Of a stretch of DNA of 64,000 bases, positions 1 to 11,757 are shown piece after piece. The notes under the pieces are model-generated. The model ran no database searches and had not been told where the DNA came from. It saw only the letters and a program-made list of their open reading frames with translations. A program made the position numbers and the translations under genes. Source of the stretch: Macquaria australasica (Eukaryota > Chordata > Actinopteri > Centrarchiformes > Percichthyidae); the NCBI GenBank assembly GCA_005408345.1, contig SEMN01000027.1, forward strand, positions 1,245,501 through 1,309,500, in the 5' to 3' direction. Position 1 is the stretch's first letter, and each line of letters starts with the position of its first letter.

Positions 1-336
1 TGACAATGAGAGCGTGTGCACTGATGGTCTTGGTCTGTGGTGGTGACACATGCTGCTGGACGGCCTGACGTGACCCCCGCACTGTCAGCAGAATGAAAGT
101 GTAGGAGAGGAAGATGACGGTGCAGGGCAGCGCATAGCAAAAGACGAAAAGGCAGACGATGTAAGACAAAGCTGAAAGCTCGTGGTTGGGTGCATGCCAG
201 TCAATGCAGCAGGCTGTGCCGTAAGGTTCAGGACTGTAATGTCCCCACTGTGCCAAGGGCCCTACAGCAAACACAGATGCGTAACACCACACTCCAACCA
301 CCAGGAGGCGGGCATGTGATGAGGAGAACTTGTTAC
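1..336 (-). CDS. opsin exon 4 (TM4, loop 2, TM5), cut by window edge
   Basis: After acceptor ...CTGGTCAG the exon encodes GNKFSSSHARLLVVGVW, the loop SPEPYGTACCIDWHAP, TM5 (SYIVCLFVFCYALPC) and the start of the third cytoplasmic loop (LLTVRGSRQAVQQHVSP). It stays open to base 1 with no donor seen, so the exon continues outside the window. Confidence 0.87.
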
Positions 337-1306
337 CTGACCAGACAGGAGATAGAAAAAGAGGCTTTGCAAATTATTGTGGTAATTTTTATCCTCAATC
401 GTCATGCCTTAGTGTTGGCAACATCATGCTCTCATCATAGTTTATTATCCCCTCACCATGGTTAGGGAAGCATACTTTAAGGCAGCACACTAAAGAGAGG
501 GCTGTGAGGTTGGTCAAGCTGCACAGACCAAACAGTACTCCACACATAGCATAGAACTGACAGGCGATGTCTCCAAACAGCCACCTGGATACACAGACAA
601 GGAGAAAAGGGACGTGTGATGGAGACTAGACAAACTTTTTTAGCATCAGTTAATCTGCTGATTATTTTCTTAATTATTTGATTCATTGTTTGGTCCACAC
701 AATGACAGGAAATAGTGAAAAATGCCCTTCACAATTTCCTAAAGACCAAGGTGACCTCCTCAAGTTGCTTGTTTTGTCTGACCAGCAGTCCAAAACCCAA
801 AGATATTTCAGTTTACAATTATATAAATCAGAGCAGATTACAGTCAGTTAATTGAAATTAATTTGATGTTTCCCAAAATGGGAGAAATAAAATAGATAAG
901 AGGGGGAATGTGAGATACCTGTGTGAAAAAGCTGATGGTATTGCCAATGGGAATAAAGAGAGCGTCATCCCAAGGTCACTGATGGAGAGATTGATGATGA
1001 AGAACTCAGCGGGCTTCAAGGTCGACCGCTTGTGATATGCAACAAGTAGCAGAATGCAGTTTCCCATGAGGGACAGTATACCTGTAAAAAAAAAAAAAGA
1101 GAGAGAGAGAAAAGAGAGATGAGGCTGGAGATTGTGCACCTGTGGGGATTTGTCATCATGCATGAAGCCAGCAAAGGATCAGCACAGCAGAGATTTGCTC
1201 GTTGTGTGGACTTACAGAATACACTGTAGAGTGAACCCATGAGGATGTCGTGCTCCTTGGAGATGGTGGAGGCAAACACAGCAGACGTGTCTGAAACATT
1301 TCCCAT
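1..1306 (-). CDS. non-visual opsin, OPN5/neuropsin-like group, 5' four exons (partial at left edge)
   Basis: Light-sensing seven-helix GPCR. Four exons join in phase: 1216-1306, 919-1081, 457-584 and 336-1, all with GT/AG borders. The protein starts MGNVSDTSAVFAS, with an N-glycosylation site (NVS). TM1 carries SLMGNCILLLVAYHKR and TM2 carries LKPAEFFIINLSISDLG, the LKPAE/NLS/DLG pattern of the neuropsin group. TM3 starts at the disulfide Cys (IACQFYAMCG). The second extracellular loop reads SPEPYGTACCIDW, which keeps the Glu matching rhodopsin E181 and the Cys matching C187. The residue matching E113 is Tyr, as in non-classical opsins. The (E/D)RY triad is replaced by Val-Cys-Cys. The retinal lysine and NPxxY helix lie beyond the left edge. 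I place it among the fish OPN6-OPN9 or OPN5-like genes but cannot decide which. The alternative is a divergent OPN5 paralogue. Confidence 0.87.
457..584 (-). CDS. opsin exon 3 (TM3)
   Basis: The exon encodes WLFGDIACQFYAMCGVLFG and continues to LSLVCCLKVCFPNH. The donor is GTGAGG. It holds the TM3 disulfide Cys, Tyr at the rhodopsin-113 position and the unusual VCC in place of (E/D)RY. Confidence 0.88.
640..840 (+). mobile_element. fragment of hAT-like MITE inside opsin intron 2
   Basis: The stretch resembles the internal part of the complete element at 4915-5236. Both share the order of motifs atagtgaaaaatgcc / tcacaatttcc / cttgttttgtc / cagtccaaaacccaaaga. The termini are eroded. Confidence 0.55.
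919..1081 (-). CDS. opsin exon 2 (TM1-TM2)
   Basis: The acceptor is a T-rich tract ending ACAG, and the donor is GTATCT. The exon encodes ILSLMGNC through IPSAFSHR. The Arg codon is split across the intron (CAC AG|G TGG). Confidence 0.88.
1086..1117 (+). repeat. A-tract plus GA-rich simple repeat in opsin intron 1
   Basis: A run of 12 A followed by alternating GA/GAAA units, immediately next to the exon 2 acceptor. On the minus strand this forms a long pyrimidine tract leading into the acceptor. Confidence 0.8.
1216..1306 (-). CDS. opsin exon 1 (start codon to TM1)
   Basis: The ATG is at 1304-1306. The exon ends ...TAC AGT GTA TTC T before donor GTAAGT, leaving phase 1. The split Cys codon is completed by exon 2 (VFC-ILSLMGN). 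The next upstream stretch is not open in frame, so this Met is the only plausible start. Confidence 0.85.
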
Positions 1307-2719
1307 CTAAAACATTGTCAACATTAGCACATACACAAGTTAATTGTGAATAATGCAGTGATTGAAGGATTTAAACACACTCGATACTGCACTGATGTTG
1401 TTGTAGGCTTGACTGAAAACACTCAGAAGGGAGCAAGTGTGTTGTTGAAAGAGTGTCCAATAAGCTGCAGCAAAAGCTATTTCCTCACTGACTGGTCTCG
1501 CTATTTGAAACCATAACAACAAATTCTCCAGTTTTGTTTCTAATGCATCCAAAATGCTATCTATTGTCTGCAGTGCAAGCCGTACTTTCTTACTGTCTTT
1601 GTTGCGCAATATTTTCAGCATACAGGACCATGATGAAAAATCTTTTTTTTTTTAAATAAGAAAATAATCCTGTGCAAATGATGAGGACAATTCGTATTAA
1701 ATATAAATATAAAGCCGGATTGACAGATGGAAAGAATTAGAAAGACTGTGCCTTTCAGGATTTACAGCAGGAGTATGAGATGAGAGATTGAAAGCTAGAG
1801 AACAAGAACATTATGATTAAGATAGCATGCGCTCAGATTTGCTAGAAAAAAAGATTGCAATATTGTCCCCAGCCAGCACATGTTTACACATTATGCAATC
1901 ATGCACACATGCACACACGCACATGCAGTACGGACACATGAAGTGATAGAATAGATAATGAGCAGAGGTAAGAGTGTGCTCATTCTGCCACGACAGAGAG
2001 TTGATAAATTAAACTAATAGATTGTTTGAAGAATCAGTGTCTTCTCAGCACTGAAGCAATGTCAGAGGCACTCATGCTCTTTGTTGTGAGCCAGACTCAT
2101 AATCTAATCAGTACCTTCTTGCTCACATATCTGGAAACAAGATGATGATTGCTATTCAGTACATCACTTTGCTTGATAGAAGAATGACAAATGAAAAGGA
2201 AATCGGGGCAGAAAGCACCGTGCAGGGACGAAACTGGAGCAATGCTTGGAGTGCTATCAGAGATGATGCAGAGGCAACGTTGACTCTCAAGGACTTAGGC
2301 AATCACACAGGATAAAGACGAAGGCTTCATTATTATGCAAGTCAGCACACCAGTCGATGACGAAATGTCCAGTCAGTCTGAGTGGAGGAGACTCGGCAGA
2401 GTAAGTAGCTATGATATGAAGTTTTAGTGCCACTCAAATCCAAGAACGCCACTGTCATGTCAGCACAAAGAAGGATCTCTTATGAATAAAACATATGTAC
2501 TATCAGATGGATTTGCTAGAGCCAAATCAGTTACTATTGGTTTATCACATATGCAAAAAGATACTAGAATACAATGTTTTGTATGCCGCATATGTGTATA
2601 CAGTATATAGTATAGTATTGTACATACACATACATATATGACTCTTGTTTATGTTGCTGTTTCTAGTATGTCATTTTTTCATTAATTAGTGTAAAGAACA
2701 TATAGCTAATGTATACAGC
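1307..2719. other. intergenic, upstream of the opsin gene
   Basis: This is the presumed promoter side of the opsin gene (minus strand). No coding exon, RNA gene or clear core promoter was recognised. There are short T-tracts and a CA/CG-rich patch near 1895-1925. Confidence 0.5.
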
Positions 2720-3130
2720 CAGTTGCCAGTTTCTTATACTCACCTTGTTAAAACTAATGTACGCCAATACAACAGTCCTGCAACAGTCCTTCCTTCATTA
2801 TGATATATAGTTTCAATATATAATGTATTTTTTTGAGAGGTGTTTCAACTTTATGATCATTTTGGAGGCTGTAGTTTGTGGAGCTGTTGAAGTGTATTGC
2901 ATTATACATACAGTAGAGGTATACCTCTGATTTACCCTCATAAATATAAATAGGGTGGACAAAACAACAGAAACACCTGTCTGTATACCACAATACAATT
3001 CAACAGCACAACAAACTGCAGCCTCCAAATTGACCATACAGTTCAATTAACACCACTCTAAAACTAAAAATGACTAGACAGCATGTTTGTTTTTTAGCTA
3101 CATTAGGTGTATCTAATAAACTGGCAACTG
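2720..3130 (+). mobile_element. MITE with perfect 13-bp terminal inverted repeats
   Basis: The left end cagttgccagttt (2720-2732) is the exact reverse complement of the right end at 3118-3130. Inside is a second imperfect inverted repeat of about 37 bp: tttggaggctgtagtttgtg (from about 2860) pairs with caaactgcagcctccaaa (ending near 3030). The structure is non-coding and foldback-like, as in non-autonomous DNA transposons of fish. No convincing target duplication was seen. Confidence 0.72.
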
Positions 3131-4906
3131 AGTGCATAGCAATAGCGATTGTGTAAGTGTATAGCAATTTATTGGACTCAACAACTCAGCAAGTGCCTCC
3201 TCTCACATTTTATGCAATCTTAAATTATCAGCCAAAACACAATGCAGTTTCAGTAAGGCAACATTGTGGGTGCATGTTTCCCGGGTGATAACCGTCCTGC
3301 ACGAGTGCACTTGAGAGAGAAACTTCTGCGAACTCAGATCTGTGCAAAAGATGTTTTATCTCATGCACCACACTCTTGGACAGACACTGTCACGCCTGGA
3401 GGATTTAAATCTCGCAGTTATCAAAACAAGTTTTTCACAGATCTGAGTGTGCGGATGCTTCTCCCTCAAGTGTGCTGGTCTTTAAGCACCTCCACCAAGC
3501 CTGAGTGAGCAGCATCTCCCTTGAATTTAGAAAGCAGTATTGAGTTGAATCAGTGTTTTGTAATTTAACAAATGACATCTCATTAACAGTAACACAGACA
3601 CACAGTATATGTGACATTACTATCAATATGTCTCTAGAGCTGGACTCATTGTCTATATCTGAACATGTTTATGTAACCAGAGGAACCAAACCAAGACGAT
3701 ACTCAGCCACGTGAGGGAGGAGACAAAAAGAGCCGGGGAAAGCTTAACCAGCTGAACTGTGCCTTTGGTCCGCTGTGACAGATTGAGTATTTTGAGACTG
3801 GCTGAGCTGTAACACTACTGTTATCATGTCTCTGAGCCTGGCTGAATAACTCTTCTGTTCTGCTGTGATTAATTGGATGCCTTTGAGACAGGGACATTGA
3901 CCTCCAGATGATGATGTAGGGGGTAAACCATATTGTCTGCTGACCTGACTTATGTACCCCAATATTTCATTTTTGATGCACATTTGCACCTCATCCTCTC
4001 CTGCCCTGACCCATTTGCCCAAGTCTCCGTGGAGACATTTTGACTGTAATTTACTGAAGAGAAGATCTGAATTTGCATGACAAGTAATCTCTAAGTTTGT
4101 GACAAGTTTCCCTGCTGCATGTCATCAAAATTATGAGATTCATGTGAAACTGAAAACTCGGACTGTCACTCATAACATTTTAACTGGCTGTGGTCAGAGG
4201 AGATAAGCAGCCATTTAAAGGCTGACAGACGTGTCAGGGTGTCTAAGTGCAACGGCATAAGAGACCACATGCATGAGCTCATGAGCAGTGACAATTACAA
4301 TGTCAGTGTGTCTGCATGGTTTTCAGAGATTGGCAGCCAGTGGTGTAGCTCCATCTTTGACGTGTGTTTAAATCTGACCCTTGAATATAATGAAACCCAG
4401 AGAATTTCTAAAACTCAGGTTCTCACTCTGTGAAAATGTTTGTTGCTATAATGGAAGCCAAATTAAATCAGACTTTTTAGTCTTAATGGTTGTCTTAATT
4501 ATTACCTGACATTGCCTTTCCTTCTTTTCTTTCCTTCCAGCCTTTCAGCATTTGTGCCTTTTGGCATTATGATCCTAAAATATTTTTGTGTTTCTCAATG
4601 TAAAGTGTCACATTGTATCTTGTATGCTTGGTTTGATTGGCCTGCCCTGTCCCTTGTGCATTAATACTGTTTTCAATGGTGCATTTCAAGGCAATATTGG
4701 ACAATTTTCTATTATTTATGCTCTTATATGTTAAAACATGCTAGCAAAATAATATTTTGTCATTAGAAAAATTGTCCAGCAACTACTTTTAGTGTATATA
4801 GAACATTGTGACGTTGCAGTTACCTTTAATGTTGTTAGCTTATTTTGCTTAGCTCTATGTTTGTTTGCAACATGCAACTTGTTTTATAGCACAGTTAGCT
4901 ACAAAT
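3131..4906. other. intergenic, no recognised feature
   Basis: Moderately AT-rich sequence. Short open frames are present but none has domain-like content or splice support. I see no repeat with clear ends. Confidence 0.45.
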
Positions 4907-5244
4907 GTTCACATCAGGGCTGCAACTAATGATTATTTCCATTATGTATTCATCTGCCGATTAGTTTTTCTATTAATCAGTTAATTGTTTAGTCTCTAAA
5001 ATGTCAAAAAATAGTGAGAAATTCTCATCACAATTTCCCAGAGCCCAAAGTAACGTCATCAGATTTCTTGTTTTGTTCAAGCAACAGTCCAAAACCCAAA
5101 GACGTTTCATTTACTTTAAAGAAAAGCAGCAAATCTTTACTTTATGTGTAGCTGAAACCAGTTGCGTTTTTGCTTGAAAAGTGACCAAATGATTAACAAA
5201 GTAGTTGTCGACTGATTTTATTTCGTTGCAGCTGTAGTCCACAT
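4907..5244 (+). mobile_element. hAT-like MITE with 8-bp target-site duplication
   Basis: The element spans 4915-5236. Its ends cagggctgcaac and gttgcagctgta are imperfect inverted repeats. It is flanked by gttcacat (4907-4914) and gtccacat (5237-5244), which match at 7 of 8 positions; an 8-bp duplication is typical of hAT transposition. There is no open frame, so it is non-autonomous. It is the most complete of several copies in this window (640-840, 11644-11757, 18465-19320, 38255-38425). Confidence 0.8.
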
Positions 5245-7976
5245 TTTTGTGTGCAAACTATTTGTATCATTAGTATTTTATTGAGCGAATGATTCACTGC
5301 GTTCTGCAATATTTAAACGCAAACCTTCACTTCAACATATATGACACAGTGTGCTGTGCGGTACGTCCCCTGAGGGCCCTGTGAGACCATTGTGAGATTG
5401 AAGTGGCCTTTATTCACCCTCGCAGTGTGTAACTGTCTCCTCATCTGAGAGTGACTGACAGTGACGAGTGAATGCCATCACAGTACAATATTTACACCGT
5501 GTTTTAGCAGCATGACAACTGTTTCAGACATTGCAGGGCATGCTGTGACATATCTTATGTAATGACTGAGGAGAATGATCACATGATACAATGTGCACCT
5601 AGCAATGTGTTTAGGATGCCCAGCATTTCAGTATAGGAATCATATAGTAGTGAAATTGCAAAGAATACATGCTAAAGAAGGGCGTCTTGCCTGAAACGTC
5701 CATGTGGCAGTATTAAAAACTAAAGTCATATTGGAGAGCTGTCTTAGTTTTTCTTTTTCAGTATAGTCATCTGACCATGAATCAGTTGTCACCTGATGAC
5801 TGTTCAGGATATTGATTTTTGTCGTGTACAATACTGAAATATTCAAGGCTGCTAAAAGTTCACTCACTCTCACACTTTTTTATTGATGAGGATGAGGATT
5901 TTTTTTAATTCTTTAATATGTGGCTTTGGCTCAACAGTCAATAGATTTTCAATTTACAAAATCAACTTTAAAGCAGAGAGGAGGATTAAAGACTATTTGT
6001 AATTGCAGATTTTTTTTCTCTGTTCCTGTTTTTTTTTTGTGGGATAGGAGCAAAAAAACAAGGAAGGGGGGATTTGGAGGAGAGTTTGATCGTAGGGCCG
6101 TGGTGGCACAGAGAGACTCTTATTCGATTGGTACAGGAAATTTATTAGGAAATGTCTGATGCAAAAAATTGGTCAATTGTTGGTCAAATACTCAATGATC
6201 AGAATTTCTGATCTAAGATGCTATAAAGTATCTTTAATCTTTATCAGCCTTTAAAATGTTGGTTCTTTCATTGTCTCTGCATCTCCGATCGCCCATGGGA
6301 AGGACAGCAGCCGCAAAAAATGCAAAATAAATAAATAAATAAATTTCTGCCACCCTAGTAAGTCTTATCATCATCACTCTACCACAACGGCTTCCCCTTC
6401 ATGGCACGAACACATATTACATAACCACAGTCTGATTGAGTATGGGAAAGCAAACATTTGTGTCAGTGATGAATGTCTTGCCTCAGACAGCTGTTTTCAT
6501 TTGTTATTTGCCTTTGACTCTGATCCTCAGTTGAAGGTCACTCACTTGGTTAGACCATGTGGTATCCAATAGAAAGAATGTGTGAATCCTACTGTGGCAT
6601 CCTAATCAGTGATTGTCAACATATATTGATTCTCTGTTGTGATGCAAAAGTGACAACCCACAAACAAATGAATTGTCACTCACAAACAAGCGGAAACAAT
6701 AGGCAGTTCATGCATGCAGGTATACGTGCAGAAAAATAATATGTGGCGAGCAGCACACAGGCTGTCTTGAAAATGGTCAGTATAGCGACAACTACAACTA
6801 AAAGATAAAGAAAAGCTGTTTGTTTTTTTTACAGAGAGGGATGATGGTCAGTGACCTCATCACTAATCCTGCCAGAGATCTAACAAATTGGCTGTGATGT
6901 CTGAGCCTTCATTTCATTAGCAATACAGCCACAATCCGTTTTCACTTTCTTGAGATAGTATTTGAAACTTGACTGAATGTCCTTCAGTAAACAAAAACCC
7001 CTTTAACACAACCAGATGTTATCATTTCACAGGGAGAATTGTACTGCGAGTCAGAATAAACTGTCAGACCGTTTATGCCAGACTGCACAGACAAAATATT
7101 TTTTGAGAGTCATGTCAGCTTCTATATCTCATCATGCATTACTGGCAAACATTGAAAACAACATCAGCAAAATTTGGAAGATCAAACAAGTGCGTCGTCA
7201 TCAATGATCCCTCTTTTTGTTATTGTCCAATCTCTTTGTATTGCACTGGAAACAGAAAAAGACACCCTGCCGCTGTGCTGCTTACCTTCCAGGGAGGAAT
7301 GGCTTGTCCTCAGTTAAACACATGGAGGCCAAGTGGAGAGCGGGACACGGAGGAGAGGAGCTCGGCCAGCCACCGACAGGGCGAGACCGGTTAAGGTATT
7401 CTCCTTCTCTTCAGTGACACACACACACACATCTGGCCAGGTGGACACGCACTCACTCTCTCATACAGCATATGCACTCATCATCATTGTGGAGATGCAC
7501 TGAGCCCCACTGATGTAGAACGAAAAGCCCACAGTGACGGCAGGCCAGCCAGAGAGATAGAGATGGTGAAAGAGGGGGGAGAGAGAGAGAGAGAGAGAGA
7601 GGGGATCAGCAGCATAATACTGGCAAGCTCTGAGTGTCACTGATGACTCAAAGTAACACTCCCCACCCCATTTCCTTTATCCATCCTAACTCGCTACTTT
7701 GCCCTCTACACTTTGATTTGTTGATTATTCACCACACATGAATCATGCATGTATCATTGTGTCATTTCTGCACCTATGAGCACCTATGAGTATATGTTTG
7801 TATACACGCTGTATGTAAATACAAATCACTTGATCAATGATTGTAAGGGTGGTAATCAGAAGAATCAGAGGAGGAGAGAAAACTGCCAGATGACTATAAA
7901 TCTGTTTGTGCGGATGAAGCAATGTCAAAATGGATTTTGATCCTATTTAGCATTTGAAGGATTTTCACTCTGAATA
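5245..7976. other. intergenic, with small simple repeats
   Basis: No gene recognised. It includes a T-rich patch near 5898-6040, an AAAT repeat near 6325-6345 and a pure GA tract at 7580-7602. Open frames here are short and lack recognisable motifs. Confidence 0.45.
7580..7602 (+). repeat. (GA)n microsatellite
   Basis: Uninterrupted GA dinucleotides preceded by a G run. Confidence 0.9.
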
Positions 7977-8306
7977 CAGGGTTCGTACAAGGTCTTGAAA
8001 GTTTGGAAATGCTTAATTTTAACTGTTATGTTTTCAAGGTTAGGAATATGCTTGAATTCGAATGTACTCCTTGAAAAATGTTGATTTCCAACATAATCTG
8101 GTGTTTCATCATCTACACAATCACTCATGAAACCAAAAATATTTTAATATTTAAAATGAAACGATCCCGTCGTCATATTTGTTTGTTTCCTGGCATTTAT
8201 AGTAACAATTTAGATGTGATGATAAAGGCTTCGAGAGTCTGGAAATGTTTGGTTTAGGTACCTTGAAAGTGCTTGAATTTTACTCTTAAAAAGCTGTATG
8301 AACCAT
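7977..8306 (+). mobile_element. MITE with inverted ends (cagggttcgtac / gtatgaaccatg)
   Basis: The left end cagggttcgtac is complementary, with two mismatches, to the right end gtatgaaccatg. The interior repeats short cttgaa/tggaaatg phrases in both orientations, as in a known type of fish non-autonomous element. It is non-coding. The target duplication is uncertain (tgaata occurs on both sides). Confidence 0.65.
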
Positions 8307-9149
8307 GTGAATATAAAATGATGTTAATAGAATATTAATATTTTAGGATGTGCTTGTGAAATGGTAATTTAAGCTAAAAGCCAGAGTGAGAAAAATTGTG
8401 ATATGTAATTTGTTATTGTGTGATAAGAATCTCACACAGCTTATGACCATCTTTCATAACGGTCCTAATTGTTCACAGTGAAGAAATGAAGCTGCAGCAA
8501 CAGTTTATGATTGTGAGTGCCTGTTGCTGCTGTGCTGCAGGTAATTAATGATTATACTAGCATGCATTGACAATTACAAAATGTTTGATGCATAATTTGC
8601 GACTGGAATGATATTTTCTAGGTGATTGAACTTCATTCAAGGGTGCAAAATGAATGTGATAACCACTTAAGAAAATAAGGTGTCACATGATGAATCCAGT
8701 ACTGTTAGGGAGCATTTGAACTGCACCTGAAGCGCTGTGTCATCCTACTTTTTCATCTCCACCATGCAGTTTGCTTGGAGCAGCGCTGCTCCCAGACTGA
8801 CAGTCATGGAAAGCTGCTTAAGGGAGCGTGGGCTCGCTCGCTGAGCTGTGCCGAGGCTGCAGGGCTGTCAGAAAGCTGTAAAGAGCAGTGCTGTCATATT
8901 AAGACCTCGGCGCAGGGTCCTGGTTCTTCTCAGGCCGCTCGCTCTCACACTTTTATATGAACTTAGTGTCACAGCCAGTGGTCCGCTGTCGTATGACTTA
9001 TTGGAGATGAAAGTAGGCAGGAAAAGATCAGAACGAGAGGAAATGATGAGAGATCATGTTAACATGAGTGCAATCACTTTTCATAATTTGGTACAGATAT
9101 ACATTTTGTCCAAACAATGTATCCTAATGACGTTAATGATCCGCTTACT

Positions 9150-9310
9150 TTTCCTCTAGCGCCACAATGTTGACATTTGTGGATTTGAATGAAATTTCTC
9201 GACAACTGTTGGATGAATTGCCATGTAATTTTGTACAGACATTCATGTCCCCCTCAGGATGAATTTTAATAACTTTGGTGATCCCTTCACTTTCATCTAT
9301 GTCCTTGAAA
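9150..9310 (+). repeat. dispersed repeat of unknown class
   Basis: The stretch around cctctagcgccacaatg, ggatgaattgccatg and catgtccccctcaggatg looks like a high-copy interspersed repeat of fish genomes, recalled from general familiarity rather than a search. It has no open frame or inverted ends. Confidence 0.4.
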
Positions 9311-10690
9311 TTCGCTTCGCCTGTCTGTGTGGTATTTTGGGGCAGAGCGCATGGTGTACAGGTGACGTGTGAATGCTCAAAACATAAAGAAACTATTTTA
9401 ATTAAACACTCCCCAGCCAGTTGATGCCAGTGGCATCAGAAAATAAAGTTTAATGTGGTTAAAGCAGGAACGTCGGCAAAGCAGTCTGCATTTATCTATA
9501 AATTAACATGAGTAATTCTTACAGTATCTGGTGTCCACAGCTGCTTCATACGTTATGAAAACCTTCTCCTTCATTTCATTAAATCCCTGCAGTCGTCTGA
9601 AGGCAGCAGGACAGCTTCGTTAATAAGTCTGCAACCTCTGAGTGGAGATGTGCTGCACCAGAGTGCAGTGTCATTACACACGACCGTCCACTGTGTTTAC
9701 CTTCATTAAATTACTTTGCACATTGCAATTACTCGCTACAAAATAACCACACACACCTCAACACACGATACCTGTCCGTTATAACTCGGTATTCTGCCCG
9801 ATTATGCGGATTATACTGGAGTTGATCAATCCTATGTGTCACAGCCAACTTTCCAACTTTAAAAAAAAAAAAACACTGGTTCATGTTATATTCTTCAAAT
9901 GCATTACAAAGTAAACGCTGTGGTATCACACTTTAAGATATGATGTAGCCATTAGCAATGTGAAATACAGTCGAATTATGACTTAAATAGCATCGGATTG
10001 ATGTGATCATATAAACTGCATATAATATTTACTGTATTTCTATCATCATTGTACTAATTAATTGTTAAAAAAAAACTGTTACCCAAAAACCCAATCAGCT
10101 ATTTTGTGACACATTATTCTTCCTGGATAGTGAACTGGAATTGTGATCCTGCCTTCTATTAAGTTAGCAGTGGCCTTTCTTTTTAACATAACTGTTAATA
10201 TAGCTGTCATATCACAAAATCTGGTCACAAAGAGGAAGTTAAAGATTAAATTAAATAATGGTTGATTCACCAATAACAATTAGAGAACCACTTCTCCTTT
10301 CTTACAAGTCATGACATTGGATGGGAACTTTCATACCCATTCATAGTCATGTTGCATCCTGTTGCATTATTAACAATGTTGATTTTCAGTCATGTGTCTG
10401 TTTTATGATGAGGATTAAATTTTCGAGTCATTCCTACCTGTGTGTAGAGAGAGAGAGAGATAGCGGGAGAGAGAATGCTGAGACCACAATGTCACAGCAG
10501 TTTGAGTCAGAGGGGTACATCGATGCACTCTGTGACATGTTTATTTTGGGCTTCAAACCTCTCACAGAGTTGATTTATTAAACAATGTCCGATACAGATA
10601 GAAGTAAGAGTAAAATAAAAAACAATCTGCCAAACCTGATGTAATCGTTACCAGAATAAACATCGGTTTGTTGAACAACACCAGTGTTTC

Positions 10691-10721
10691 ATATATTATA
10701 TATTATATATTATATATTATA
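10691..10721 (+). repeat. TATATTA short tandem repeat
   Basis: Four successive copies of a 9-bp atatattat-like unit. Confidence 0.8.
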
Positions 10722-11643
10722 CAGCAGCTATCTATTAAATAAGTTAAATGGATATGGCAGACCAGAACATTGTAAACCTAAAGGATTATGGACTTCTGTA
10801 ACTTTTAAAAACAGTTTTGTTGTTGCTGGTGGAGGATATTTAGATGTAAAAGCATCTTGTGGTTCCACAGAGGAAACATATTTATCTAAGTAAATTGTTA
10901 TAGATAGATAGATGTTCTTCACTGTCCACAAGTGGAAATTCAGGGGTTCAGGTCAGTACTAAATAGATAAATGCTAAATGAGAAGTGAACGTAATACAGA
11001 GACAATGTAATAAGCGCATGGATGATTTGATAGCTCTTTTTGTTGCCCTTCTAATGGTACATCATTCAACTCAGTGCCTCTATCTAGTGAACCATCAGTG
11101 ATATTCGTCCTCCAGCTGTGAAAATACTTTTCATACCCGTCATTTTCTGTGCTTCTCTTTGAGGGTGACTACGTTTCAAGAGTTTCAGAGGAGAGCAGAA
11201 CAGTGTGGTACATTTGATTAGACTAAAATCAAGTGAAAATTGATCGGCTGCACATACTGTACATAGGTCTGTGAATTCTGCTTTTCAGTCACTTAAGGAA
11301 ACAGCACAACTAATTAACCCAATTCAAGGTTAGCTGTGTTCTTGGTTGACATCATTACCGTTCTCACAGTGAAAAATGGACTCACAAAGCACAGTACTGA
11401 CTAACAAAGCCAGTATATCAACATCCTCTTAGTGTATCAACATTTTCTGTTGACGCTTTATAAACTAGAACAGAAGAGGACCAGATGAAGACACACATTA
11501 CATGAAGGACCCTGTTTTAATGGTTTAGTTTCTTCTCATTTTAAGGGGACTGAAACTGAACTGGATTGACAATGAGATTGAGACTAACTGACTGAAAATA
11601 ACAAGAATGTGTCATGCCATTTGGCCTAGTATGGCTGCAAACA

Positions 11644-11757
11644 TGGCTGCAGCTAAGGATTATTTTCATTATCATTTAAACCATTAATTACTCTTTCAGG
11701 TTAATAATTTAATCACTGAAATGTCAAAAAATACAGAAAAATGCCCGTCACACGTCC
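11644..11757 (+). mobile_element. fragment of the hAT-like MITE (left half)
   Basis: Begins ggctgcagctaaggattattttcat and continues to aaatgtcaaaaaatacag, matching the left half of the element at 4915-5236. The right half is missing. Confidence 0.65.

Noticed and set aside
7134..7417. Overlapping plus-strand frames near 7.1-7.4 kb
   Set aside because: Two frames overlap in the same stretch, neither has a recognisable motif, and the following sequence is simple repeat.
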